A model generated the notes under the pieces. It was not told the origin of the DNA and searched no databases. It saw only the letters and a program-made list of their open reading frames with translations. From Nesterenkonia alkaliphila (lineage in GTDB: Bacteria; Actinomycetota; Actinomycetes; Actinomycetales; Micrococcaceae): a DNA stretch of 64,000 bases. This document shows, piece by piece, positions 43,905 through 51,894 of this stretch. The stretch is taken from the NCBI RefSeq assembly GCF_009758175.1, contig NZ_WRPM01000011.1:23862-87861 (forward strand), in the 5' to 3' direction. The first letter of the stretch is position 1; the number at the start of each line of letters is the position of its first letter. The translations under genes were made by a program, and so were the position numbers.

Positions 43905-46469
43905 ATGACGATCGAGAGTGACATCATTACCTGGGCATTGGACCGCCCTGGATGGCAACAAGGCGTGCTCGTCGCTATCGCCAATGGCGAGCAGTACGAG
44001 CCGGAGCAAATCACGGACCTCGTTGATGAGGTGTTGGCGGGCAACAACAATGCGCCGAGCCAAGAGGCCAAAAGCATCCAGGTGAAGTCCGCTGTGGTCA
44101 AGCAGGTCGACCTCGCGGCGGTCGCTGAGCTGTGCGGAGTGAACGCTCTCGTGAGCGGCCAGCATCTGAGCTTTGCGACAACGGGCATCACCGTCATCTA
44201 TGGTGACAATGGCAGCGGTAAGTCCGGGTATGCACGGCTGATCAAGGCAATGGTAAACGCCCGACACCGGTCCGACATCCTCCCCAACGTCTTTCAGGAC
44301 TCACCAGACCAACCTTCCGGTGCATTGCACTACCGGGTTGCTGGCGAGGATCACACGCTCGCGTTCCCCGCCACGCCACCACCGGAGCTGCTGAAGATGA
44401 GCTTCTACGACGAGCATTGCGGGGAAGAGTATCTCACCAAAGAATCGACGATCTCATACCGTCCCTCGGCACTGACTCTCCTGGACGGCCTCATCCAGGT
44501 GTGTGACGAGGTGCGAAGTGAAATCGCCACGCGGATCAAAGCCAATGAAGCTAAGGCTCTCGCCCTGGATTTGCCGCCGACAACGACAGCAGGAGCCTTC
44601 CTGTCAACTCTTACCGAAGTCATGACCACTACACAGGTCGAGGCCGCTACCGCCCTGGCCGAGGGGACGAACGAGCGGCTGGCCGAGGTGCTCAAGGAAG
44701 AGGCGAGGCTCGCAGCGACCGACCCACAGAAGGAAAAAACGCGGCTGACCACGCTCGCGAACGAAGTCAAGACGTTGGGCAACGATCTGGCTCGGTTACT
44801 CGACGTTCTGGGGACAGAGAAGACGACCGCACGGGCAGAACTCCGAGTTGCATCGGCCGCAGCGCGGGCAGCCGCGTCGGTCGCGGCAGCATCCTCATTC
44901 GAGGATGAGCCACTGGCCGGTGTGGGTTCGGAGACCTGGCGTCTGCTGTGGAGCGCAGCGCGTAACTACTCGATCGCTGAGGCATACCACGCCCACCAGT
45001 TCCCGGTCACTGACGACGGCGCGGTCTGCGTGCTATGCCAGCAGACGCTCGACGATAAGGCTAAGACCCGCCTCCGTCAGTTCGACCAGTACATGACCGA
45101 CACCACTGAACGCGACGCCGTCACTGCCGAGCAGAACTTCGCCTCGAGCCTCAGCGAACTGCAAGTACTGGAGTTCGCGACACCTGCCCGAACCTCTGCT
45201 CTCACCGCCTTGGAAGCGCACGACACCCAGCTCGGCGTCGCAGCCACCGCACTTCTCACCATGCTTGAGAATCAGCGTGATGCCATCGTGCTACACCTGA
45301 CCAGCGAGGATCCCGCTCCCGCACCACTCACGGCGATCGACGTCCCTGACAAACTCACCGCTCGTGCTGAGAAGCTCCTGGAGCGTGCTGCCGCAACTGA
45401 TGTGACGCAGTTCCGAGCCGCGGTGACTGAATTGAGAGATGAGAAGGCCGAGCTGCAGGCACGTGTTCGACTCTCAGAGTCGGTGGATAAGGTCAAGGCC
45501 GAAGTCCAGCGCTTGGGCGAGTTAAAGGACTTGAAGTTGGCGCGTACCGCTGCGGACACGAAGAGCATCACACAGAAGGCATCTGCGCTCACTCGCGAGC
45601 ACGCCACCGATCGCATCCTGGACCGTTTCAGCCGAGAGGCCGAGCGTCTGCGGCTTCAGAAGGTGACGTTGCAGGATCTTGGCGGACGTAAGGGGCAGCT
45701 GAACCAGAAACCGGGCCTGCTGGGTGCCGCCAAGAGTGTAGCTGCACACACCGTGCTCAGCGAGGGTGAACAGACCGCTCTCGGACTCGCAGGGTTTTTT
45801 ACGGAGGCAGTCTTCGATCAGTCAAAGTCGGCACTCATCTTTGATGACCCAGTCACGTCCTTGGACCACGTTCGGCGGGATAAGGTCGCCGAACGGCTGG
45901 CCCAACTCGCCCAAGACCGGCAGGTGGTGGTCTTCACCCACGATGTCGCTTTCACGGGCGACCTTGCCGCGGCAGCAGAGCGAGAAGGTGTTGCTCTTAC
46001 CGAGCGCGCTGTGGAACGCCGCGGAGTCGATCCCGGCATCTGCATCGACAGCTTCCCATGGAAGGCGAAGGACTTTGGTTCGCGCGTCACCCACCTCACA
46101 AGCGAACTCGCGAAGCTCAAGAAGGAGCGTCCTGGCCTCGTTCAGGACGAGTGGGAGGAACGTGTTGCCACATGGGCGGGATACCTCTCTGAGACCTGGG
46201 AACGTAGTGTGACCACTGAGGTCATGAACCAAGTATTCGACCGCGGACGTTCACAGGTGCGGATGATGAAGTTCCGCCTGCTCGCTGATATCACCGACGC
46301 TGACAACCAGGACGTCCAAGACGGCTACGGTGCAACATCCCTTTGGGGAAGACGCCACGACAAGGCCGCTGAGACCAACTACGTCGCGCCCGAACCGGCG
46401 GACCTCGAACGCGAACTGAAACGCCTGACCGAGTGGCAGAAGCGCGTCCGGAAGTACCTCTCGAAGTGA
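43905..46469 (+). CDS. Zinc-hook AAA ATPase (AAA_13/RloC-PtuA-like), candidate defence sensor
   Basis: 854 residues. A short N-terminal helical domain precedes Walker A GDNGSGKS (100-107). The ATPase is split by a long coiled coil holding a CVLC zinc hook (Cys375, Cys378). The second half has the signature-like LSEGEQTALGL, Walker B ALIFDDPVTSLDH near 645, and an H-loop in VVFTHDVAF. About 150 C-terminal residues (WERSVTTEVMNQVF, then SLWGRRHDKA) hold Arg, Glu and His residues that could be a nuclease site like that of PrrC/RloC anticodon nucleases, though I cannot prove it. Such SMC-like ATPases sense phage or DNA state in defence systems. The next genes encode an unknown protein and an HNH nuclease in the same direction. 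Confidence 0.88.
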   Translation: MTIESDIITWALDRPGWQQGVLVAIANGEQYEPEQITDLVDEVLAGNNNAPSQEAKSIQVKSAVVKQVDLAAVAELCGVNALVSGQHLSFATTGITVIYGDNGSGKSGYARLIKAMVNARHRSDILPNVFQDSPDQPSGALHYRVAGEDHTLAFPATPPPELLKMSFYDEHCGEEYLTKESTISYRPSALTLLDGLIQVCDEVRSEIATRIKANEAKALALDLPPTTTAGAFLSTLTEVMTTTQVEAATALAEGTNERLAEVLKEEARLAATDPQKEKTRLTTLANEVKTLGNDLARLLDVLGTEKTTARAELRVASAAARAAASVAAASSFEDEPLAGVGSETWRLLWSAARNYSIAEAYHAHQFPVTDDGAVCVLCQQTLDDKAKTRLRQFDQYMTDTTERDAVTAEQNFASSLSELQVLEFATPARTSALTALEAHDTQLGVAATALLTMLENQRDAIVLHLTSEDPAPAPLTAIDVPDKLTARAEKLLERAAATDVTQFRAAVTELRDEKAELQARVRLSESVDKVKAEVQRLGELKDLKLARTAADTKSITQKASALTREHATDRILDRFSREAERLRLQKVTLQDLGGRKGQLNQKPGLLGAAKSVAAHTVLSEGEQTALGLAGFFTEAVFDQSKSALIFDDPVTSLDHVRRDKVAERLAQLAQDRQVVVFTHDVAFTGDLAAAAEREGVALTERAVERRGVDPGICIDSFPWKAKDFGSRVTHLTSELAKLKKERPGLVQDEWEERVATWAGYLSETWERSVTTEVMNQVFDRGRSQVRMMKFRLLADITDADNQDVQDGYGATSLWGRRHDKAAETNYVAPEPADLERELKRLTEWQKRVRKYLSK

Positions 46470-46523
46470 TACCTGATGGTGAGCGACAGGTCCCGCTCAC
46501 GGGATAGAGCAAGGAGCGACGGC

Positions 46524-47237
46524 ATGTCATCGACCGAGTACCCCTTCCCTGTTGCAGTGTCGCAACTGGGCGAGCAAGACTCGCGTGAGTCTCAGAACGC
46601 CCGCGCCGTCCAGTGGCTTCTGGAACAGCGTGGCGGTTCCATCGTTGTCGTAACGCCGCAGAAGCAGTTCGACAGCGACATCCTCCGGCGCGTTGCTGCC
46701 AGTCCAGGAGTCACACACCTCACCTGGCGCGGCTTGTTCACGGGCTCGCTCGCGAATCACCGTGTGCTCTATGCCTGGCCGGGCCGGAAGCACCTCAACG
46801 ATCTTTGGGGCGCCGACGCAGATGCGCTTGTCGTCATCGAGTGGGGGCGGGCCGAGACTGCGACGTGGATCGAGGACACGAACCCAGTGCGACTTCTGCC
46901 CGGTGAGACTGTGCAGCCCGCACCTCAGCCGGCACCCGTGGAAGCGGCCGAGCCGTTGCCGAACGGCGTCGGGGAGATCCTGGAGCACATCGCGGCTTGG
47001 GCAGCTGGATACGACTCGGGTCTGAAGTGGAACGAAGAAGACAAGCTCAAGGCGGACATGATGAACTGCCCGGAACGATGGGCCCCCATCACCGTTGAGC
47101 AAGTTCGAGCCAAATGCCGTGAACTGAAGATGCGGCCCAACGACATCGAGACGATCACGGGCTTCCTGGAACGCAGGAAACAAGGACGCCGCTTCAACGT
47201 GAGAAGCACCTATCGCGACTTCAGATTCGCGCAGTAG
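46524..47237 (+). CDS. Hypothetical protein between the ATPase and HNH genes
   Basis: 237 residues from the ATG at 46524 (AAGGAG upstream; the frame opens earlier at 46476). The N-terminal half looks like a Rossmann-like alpha/beta fold: VQWLLEQRGGSIVVVTPQKQ, SDILRRVAASPGVTHLTWRG, HRVLYAWPGRKHLNDLWGAD and ALVVIEWGRAETATWIED. There is no P-loop. A Pro-rich linker (QPAPQPAPVEAAEP) leads to a helical C-terminal domain with DKLKADMMNCPERW. I do not recognise the family. Tight placement between ATPase and nuclease suggests it is a component of the same system. Confidence 0.75.
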   Translation: MSSTEYPFPVAVSQLGEQDSRESQNARAVQWLLEQRGGSIVVVTPQKQFDSDILRRVAASPGVTHLTWRGLFTGSLANHRVLYAWPGRKHLNDLWGADADALVVIEWGRAETATWIEDTNPVRLLPGETVQPAPQPAPVEAAEPLPNGVGEILEHIAAWAAGYDSGLKWNEEDKLKADMMNCPERWAPITVEQVRAKCRELKMRPNDIETITGFLERRKQGRRFNVRSTYRDFRFAQ

Positions 47238-47283
47238 ACGCGACTCGAACGTCATCACCGCACCGACGCAAAGACAGACTCTC

Positions 47284-48282
47284 ATGGCAGATCAAGACGC
47301 TCACTTCCGCGTCATGGATGAGGCACTGAAACATCCAGATGGCCGAGCCAAGGGCGGAGAGCCCTGCGTGATTTGTGGCAAACCGGTGCCGGCGAGCGCC
47401 CACTGGGTGCAACGAGACCGACACGTGTGCTCCGGACGGTGCAACAACCTCCTGCGTCGCCGCTACGGTCGCGGAAGCGCGAGCATCAACGCCGAACGAG
47501 TGGCGGCAGCGGTCGAAGCCACCGGGCCGCGACCGAATCCACGAACCAGCGGCCCTCGTGTCTTCCGCACCCTCCCGGATGCGCGCCCGCCCGAACTGCC
47601 TATCGAGTGGGAGGGGTACGGGCCGCATCCAGGTGATGTGATCGAGCGCTACGGCATCTTGACCCAGTACCTCGTCCAGGACATGCCCGATGGCTACTTC
47701 ACCTCGCGCGTCGTCGTAGCCGTTGCCGAGAGCGGTGACATGTTCGTAGCAGGGGCGACTGATGAAGGCTACTACTCGTCCCTGGTGATCGGACCGCACG
47801 GTCCAGGAGGCGAACGCCTTGAGGGTCAGCTATTCAGCCACACCTTCGACATCAACGGCGTCCTGTGTCAATGGCGCCGCGAGCGGGTCACGGATCTACA
47901 GCCCGACGGCGTGGACTACTTCTTCTGGGAGTGCTACGCCGCCGTCCCCGTTGACGCACCGGCCTACCCCGAGCCGATGCACTCGCCGCGCTACCGAGCG
48001 GAGATGGATCGTCGCCGCCGAATCAGCAGCAATGCGGCAAAGCACGAGCGCCGGGCCCGTTCAGAAGCCACCATCGAGCGGTTTGATCCAGTGGAGGTAT
48101 ACGAACGAGACGCTTGGACTTGCGGCATCTGTGGAGGGAAGGTCGATCCACAAGTGCTACACCCCGATGCCATGAGCGCGAGCTTGGACCACGTCGTTCC
48201 CCTGTCGAAGGGTGGGGACCACACTCGCAGCAACTCGGTCCTCGCGCACCTGATCTGCAACATCCGTAAGTCGGCGAACTAG
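47284..48282 (+). CDS. HNH endonuclease with N-terminal zinc finger
   Basis: 332 residues from the ATG at 47284. Residues about 27-60 form a zinc finger (CVICGKPVPASAHW, CSGRCNNLLRRRYGRG). The middle is a beta-rich domain (EWEGYGPHPGDVIERYGI, VVVAVAESGDMFVAG). The C-terminal 65 residues are an HNH domain: WTCGICGGKVDP, then SLDHVVPLSKGGDHTRSN with the catalytic His, then AHLICNIRK with Asn and Cys. In Septu-type systems an ATPase plus an HNH protein (PtuAB) degrades invader DNA. The domain order and the extra gene here are different, so it is better called an ATPase-HNH system of unassigned type. Confidence 0.88.
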   Translation: MADQDAHFRVMDEALKHPDGRAKGGEPCVICGKPVPASAHWVQRDRHVCSGRCNNLLRRRYGRGSASINAERVAAAVEATGPRPNPRTSGPRVFRTLPDARPPELPIEWEGYGPHPGDVIERYGILTQYLVQDMPDGYFTSRVVVAVAESGDMFVAGATDEGYYSSLVIGPHGPGGERLEGQLFSHTFDINGVLCQWRRERVTDLQPDGVDYFFWECYAAVPVDAPAYPEPMHSPRYRAEMDRRRRISSNAAKHERRARSEATIERFDPVEVYERDAWTCGICGGKVDPQVLHPDAMSASLDHVVPLSKGGDHTRSNSVLAHLICNIRKSAN

Positions 48283-48345
48283 AGTCCCTCGGATACATGT
48301 TCTCCGCAACCTGGGTCGTGGAGTAGCCCAACAAGGTTTTCGCAC

Positions 48346-50322
48346 CTACTTCGACTTTCGTCGTGTGTGTTCCCATACGGTCGCCCGGTGAATACCGAAG
48401 CGCTTCGCGATCGACAGCACGCTCTCACCGCCCTGACGAGCAGTTCGAATAGCTTCTACTTCGTTCTCCGTCAGCGGCGTTCGATTACGGCGACTAGGGT
48501 GTGAGACGACATCTGGCTCCGTTTCCGCGGTCAACTCTGAGTCATCTCCATCGCCCCGCTCCGCCTGTCCCCAAGCGGCTACCAGCCTCTCCAGACGACG
48601 TCGGGAGTTCGGATTGGTTCCACTACCTTCCACGTAAGTTGAGAAATTCGAAACCTGCCCCGTCTGATGGCGGGGCAGTTTCGCGTCCGGGCCCGGATCG
48701 GTCGTGCCACCGCTGTGAGCGTTGGCCAGGACGCTCGCCGCGGGCTCGGCAGGGACGAACGTGACGTTCTCGTCTTCGTCGACGACGATGCGCTTGAAGA
48801 GGGCGCGGTTGAGCATGCGGCGTTCAGTAGGTTCGCATCGGGCGTAGAGATCGCCGAGGTCGGTGAGGACGCCGAGGAGCTGATCGAGCCCGTCGTGGGC
48901 ATCCCGGTAGGTGGTCGCGAGCCCGTCGAGACGGTTCGTGATCGCGTCCAGGCTCGTGCGGATGCGGTCCTGTTCGGCCCTGAGCAGGTCGAGGGGGATC
49001 GCATCGGCGTAGTGGGCCTGGACGAGCTTGAGGCGTTCGGCTTCCAGCTTGTCTCGCTGGGCTTGGAGGAGCTGGCGTTCGTCGTCGCTGGAGGCTTCGA
49101 GCTGGTCGAACACCCGGTGCAGCACCGAGGCGACGTGCTCGGCCTCAGTCTTGGTGAGGCCGTTGGTGCCGTAGTCCCGGTCGATCCGGTCCTCTACCCG
49201 TGGCGCCAAGACGGCGGAGCGGGTGCAGCCGGTCTTCTTCCTGCGGCCGGAGCAGGTGAAGTACTCGTACCGGTCGCCGTTCTTGTCGCGGGGGCGTTCG
49301 ATCATGAGCTTGGCTCCGCAGGAGCAGTAGAGGTTGCCTTTGAGGTAGTGGTCGTACTTCTGCGGGCGCTCGCCGACGGCGTTCTTCGCATCGAGCTGGG
49401 TCTGTACCCGCAGCCAGGTCTCTGAGTCCACCAGCGGGGTGTGGGTGCCGTCGTAGGTGACGCCGCGGAAGGTCACGGTGCCCTGGTAGTAGGGGTTGGT
49501 CAGGATCTTGTGCAACGCGGTGGTCGTCACCGGACGGGCGGGCTGGGATGGGGTGGGCCGGGTGGTCAGGCCGCGGGTCTTCAACTCCCGCGCCAGCGAT
49601 GAGAGGGACTGCTCGCCGGTGGCGTAGGCGGTGAACGCGAACCGGACCAGCTCGGCACGCTCGGGGTCGACCTGCACGTCTCGGACTTCGCGGCCCTGGG
49701 TGTCGGTGGTGCGGACGTTGAGGTAGCCGAGTGGGGCTTTGGTGGGGGTGCCGCCGAGGGTGGCTTTCTGGACCATGCCCTTGGTGACCTCTTGGGCGAG
49801 GTTGAGGGAGTAGAACTCGGCCATCGAGGCGAGGATGCCGTGCATCAGCATCCCCGAGGGGGTCTCGTCGATGTTCTCGGTGACCGAGACCAGGGTGATG
49901 TTCGCCCCGCGCAGGGTGGCGTGGATGATCGCGTCGTCGAGGCGGTTGCGGGCGAGCCGGTCGACCTTGTTGATGATGCAGTACTGCACCGGGTTCGCAG
50001 CCAGGTAGTCGAGCATCTCCTGCAACGCCCGCCTGCGGGCGGTCTTGGCGGACTCGCCCGGTTCGATGAACTCCTTGACGATGACCGCGCCGAGCTGCTC
50101 GGCCTTCCTGGCGGCGGCATCACGTTGGGCGGGGATGGACAGGCCTTCTTCGAGGCCGTTGCGGGTGGCCTGGTCCTTGGTCGAGACCCGCAGATAGGAC
50201 ACCGCGGGCACCATGCCGTCGGCCAGCGGCTCACCGGCTTGTGAGGACTGTCCGGGGTTGCCCGCGGCCAGAGCGCGCAAGGCGTGTAGGTCGAGGCCGG
50301 AGGGTTGGTCGATGAGCGTCAT
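48346..50322 (-). CDS. Large serine recombinase/integrase
   Basis: 658 residues. Resolvase domain with catalytic Ser47 (VSYLRVSTKDQATRN), then INKVDRLARNRLDDA. The recombinase domain begins near RAELVRFAF and includes TTALHKILTNPYYQG. It is followed by a zinc ribbon (LYCSCGAKLM, FTCSGRRKKTGC), a coiled coil (residues about 405-470) and a C-terminal helix-turn-helix (VLSIAKRFGIHRATVWEH). Large serine integrases move ICEs and phages between attP and attB without accessory factors. It lies at the end of the transfer operon on the same strand. The start is at 50322 and its leader can fold (see 50326-50386). Confidence 0.93.
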   Translation of the reverse strand: MTLIDQPSGLDLHALRALAAGNPGQSSQAGEPLADGMVPAVSYLRVSTKDQATRNGLEEGLSIPAQRDAAARKAEQLGAVIVKEFIEPGESAKTARRRALQEMLDYLAANPVQYCIINKVDRLARNRLDDAIIHATLRGANITLVSVTENIDETPSGMLMHGILASMAEFYSLNLAQEVTKGMVQKATLGGTPTKAPLGYLNVRTTDTQGREVRDVQVDPERAELVRFAFTAYATGEQSLSSLARELKTRGLTTRPTPSQPARPVTTTALHKILTNPYYQGTVTFRGVTYDGTHTPLVDSETWLRVQTQLDAKNAVGERPQKYDHYLKGNLYCSCGAKLMIERPRDKNGDRYEYFTCSGRRKKTGCTRSAVLAPRVEDRIDRDYGTNGLTKTEAEHVASVLHRVFDQLEASSDDERQLLQAQRDKLEAERLKLVQAHYADAIPLDLLRAEQDRIRTSLDAITNRLDGLATTYRDAHDGLDQLLGVLTDLGDLYARCEPTERRMLNRALFKRIVVDEDENVTFVPAEPAASVLANAHSGGTTDPGPDAKLPRHQTGQVSNFSTYVEGSGTNPNSRRRLERLVAAWGQAERGDGDDSELTAETEPDVVSHPSRRNRTPLTENEVEAIRTARQGGESVLSIAKRFGIHRATVWEHTRRKSK

Positions 50323-50325
50323 CGG

Positions 50326-50386
50326 GTGACCGCCTTTCAGATGCCCGACAGGGTGTCGGGCGGCTGGGGCGCCGGATGGCGGTCAC
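50326..50386 (-). promoter_or_regulatory. Nested stem-loop covering the recombinase ribosome site
   Basis: In the mRNA of the serine recombinase, GTGACCGCC (50386-50378) can pair with GGCGGTCAC (50334-50326), enclosing an inner 8-bp hairpin GCCCGACA / TGTCGGGC (50343-50361). The outer right arm overlaps the AAGG-type ribosome site and ends 3 bases before the ATG at 50322. The structure would limit translation of the recombinase, or may be the symmetric site it binds. Confidence 0.5.
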
Positions 50387-50469
50387 GTCAAAGTCTGCGA
50401 AAAGAACACCCCGGTGGGGTTTAGGGCTGGTGCCAACGAGCGCCGTGATCGTCGTTCGTACTGGCCATT

Positions 50470-50670
50470 CTACCGCTGAGGTTCCAGCAGGTCCCGGAGG
50501 CGTTCACCGGCCTGTCCGGTGGCGGTCCCGTCACCGGTGGCGCGCAGGGCGAGGCGGATGAGGACCTCGGCGACCTTCTCGGCGTCGATCTGCTCGCGTC
50601 GGACGAACCGGACCCGCACTGGCCGGTCGGCGCCTGCCCGGTCGGTCTTGCGGTCATAGGAACGCACCAT
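50470..50670 (-). CDS. Small conserved-looking protein in the transfer operon
   Basis: 66 residues, basic N-terminus (MVRSYDRKTDRAGADRPVRV) and a helix RREQIDAEKVAEVLIRLAL. It is 12 bases after the DUF4913-like gene stop and reads the same way. A small DNA-binding or regulatory role is possible; the family is not recognised. Similar short genes lie before integrases in related elements as far as I recall. Confidence 0.6.
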   Translation of the reverse strand: MVRSYDRKTDRAGADRPVRVRFVRREQIDAEKVAEVLIRLALRATGDGTATGQAGERLRDLLEPQR

Positions 50671-50682
50671 CAGCTCGTCCGC

Positions 50683-51306
50683 CTACTCGTCGGCCTCGGA
50701 CGGCTCGTCGGCGGCGGGTGCTTGGGCGCTGAGGGAGGCGTAGAACCGTGCCTCGGCGTCCCGCCGGCGGGCGAGGTCGTCGTTGACGAAGGCCACGAAG
50801 TCTGCATCCCGGTCGGCGATCACCTGCTCCTCTACCGGCTCGGGAGCGTCGTCGCCGGGCCAGACGGCCTGGCGGGTCGGCCGGTCACGATCCACCCGGG
50901 TGCCGGAGGCGGCGACCCAGTCGCGCAGCCGGAGCCTGGCTTCGGCGAAGTCGTGGTGCCAGCCGATCGCGGCGGACCCGTCTTGTTCTGGGTCGTAGCT
51001 GCACAGCCAATGCACGTGTAGCGCGGACAGCTCCCACACCAGCTCGGAGTGCCGGTACCAGAACGGCGGCACCACGCTGGCGGGCAGGCCGTAGGCGTGG
51101 CGCAGCCAGTCGACCCAGGCGTTCAGCTCACGCCATTCGATCGTGGCCTGCTTGGCGGTCAGCAGGTTCCAGTTCACCGGGTGCGGCGGCTCGTCCAGCA
51201 CCCGCGCCCCAGCCGCGCTCTCACCCGCAGCAGCGGGTTCGGTCGGGAGGTCCTCGGGCTCGGGCTCATCCAGGTCCGGCGCAACCGGTGGTGCGTGCTC
51301 ACTCAT
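50683..51306 (-). CDS. DUF4913-like protein
   Basis: 207 residues from the ATG at 51306. An acidic Pro/Glu-rich N-terminus precedes the conserved block: NWNLLTAKQATIEWRELNAW, VDWLRHAYGLPASVVPPFW, ALHVHWLCSYDPEQ and GWHHDFAEARLRLRDW. This block matches the DUF4913 family, common on actinobacterial conjugative elements and of unknown function. The frame is open upstream to 51441 but without a coding look. It is probably soluble. Confidence 0.82.
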   Translation of the reverse strand: MSEHAPPVAPDLDEPEPEDLPTEPAAAGESAAGARVLDEPPHPVNWNLLTAKQATIEWRELNAWVDWLRHAYGLPASVVPPFWYRHSELVWELSALHVHWLCSYDPEQDGSAAIGWHHDFAEARLRLRDWVAASGTRVDRDRPTRQAVWPGDDAPEPVEEQVIADRDADFVAFVNDDLARRRDAEARFYASLSAQAPAADEPSEADE

Positions 51307-51322
51307 TGCGGGTGTCCTCCGG

Positions 51323-51799
51323 TCACAGTCCGAGCGCAGGCTGCCGACTCGCGCTGCTCGCGCGGGAGGCCTCGGTGCGCGACGGTGCGCTGCGTGCTGG
51401 GCCGTCACGTCCTGCGTCCCGTTCCGGGGCGGGCTCGCCACGGCGGGTGCGGGCGACGTCGTAGGTGGTGCGGGCGGTGTCGTGGCCGATCTTCTTGGCC
51501 ACGAACTCCTCGCCCTCGATCTGCTGCCCGTCGCGGGTGTAGGAGTACTCGTGGGCGTAGCCCTCGGCCACGAAGCTGTCGCCCTTGGTGAAACGCTCGA
51601 AGGCCCGCTCGGCCGAGGCGCGGTAGATCACCAGGTTGTGGAAGTCCGGCTCCAGCTTGGTGAACGACCCGTCCTGCTCTCGCCGGTAGTTCTCCTGCCC
51701 GACCCGCGCATAGAACCGCGCTTCACCCTTCTCGGTGTAGGTCAGCTGCGGATCGGTCGCGATGAACCCGGTCAGGGACTGCTGCGTTCTGATGGCCAT
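51323..51799 (-). CDS. ssb: Single-stranded DNA-binding protein-like (SSB/OB fold)
   Basis: 158 residues from the ATG at 51799 (MAIRTQQSLTGFIATDPQL). OB-fold pattern of SSB proteins: GFIATDPQLTYTEKGEARF, then FHNLVIYRASAERAFERF, KGDSFVAEGYAHEY. The C-terminus is Arg/Ala/Ser-rich and lacks the acidic DDIPF-like tip of housekeeping SSBs, as often seen in plasmid-borne versions. It would coat single-stranded DNA during transfer or replication. Confidence 0.83.
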   Translation of the reverse strand: MAIRTQQSLTGFIATDPQLTYTEKGEARFYARVGQENYRREQDGSFTKLEPDFHNLVIYRASAERAFERFTKGDSFVAEGYAHEYSYTRDGQQIEGEEFVAKKIGHDTARTTYDVARTRRGEPAPERDAGRDGPARSAPSRTEASRASSASRQPALGL

Positions 51800-51894
51800 C
51801 GGTCTGCTCCTGTTCTGTCTGGTGACAGACCGCCAGATACGTGCGGGCTGTCTCGACAGACAGGTGCGCAAACCAGCCCGCGGGCTGAGGATGG

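Noticed and set aside
44405..45749. Several minus-strand frames within the ATPase gene
   Set aside because: Ser/Ala-rich antisense frames of the coiled-coil region; no ribosome sites or motifs.
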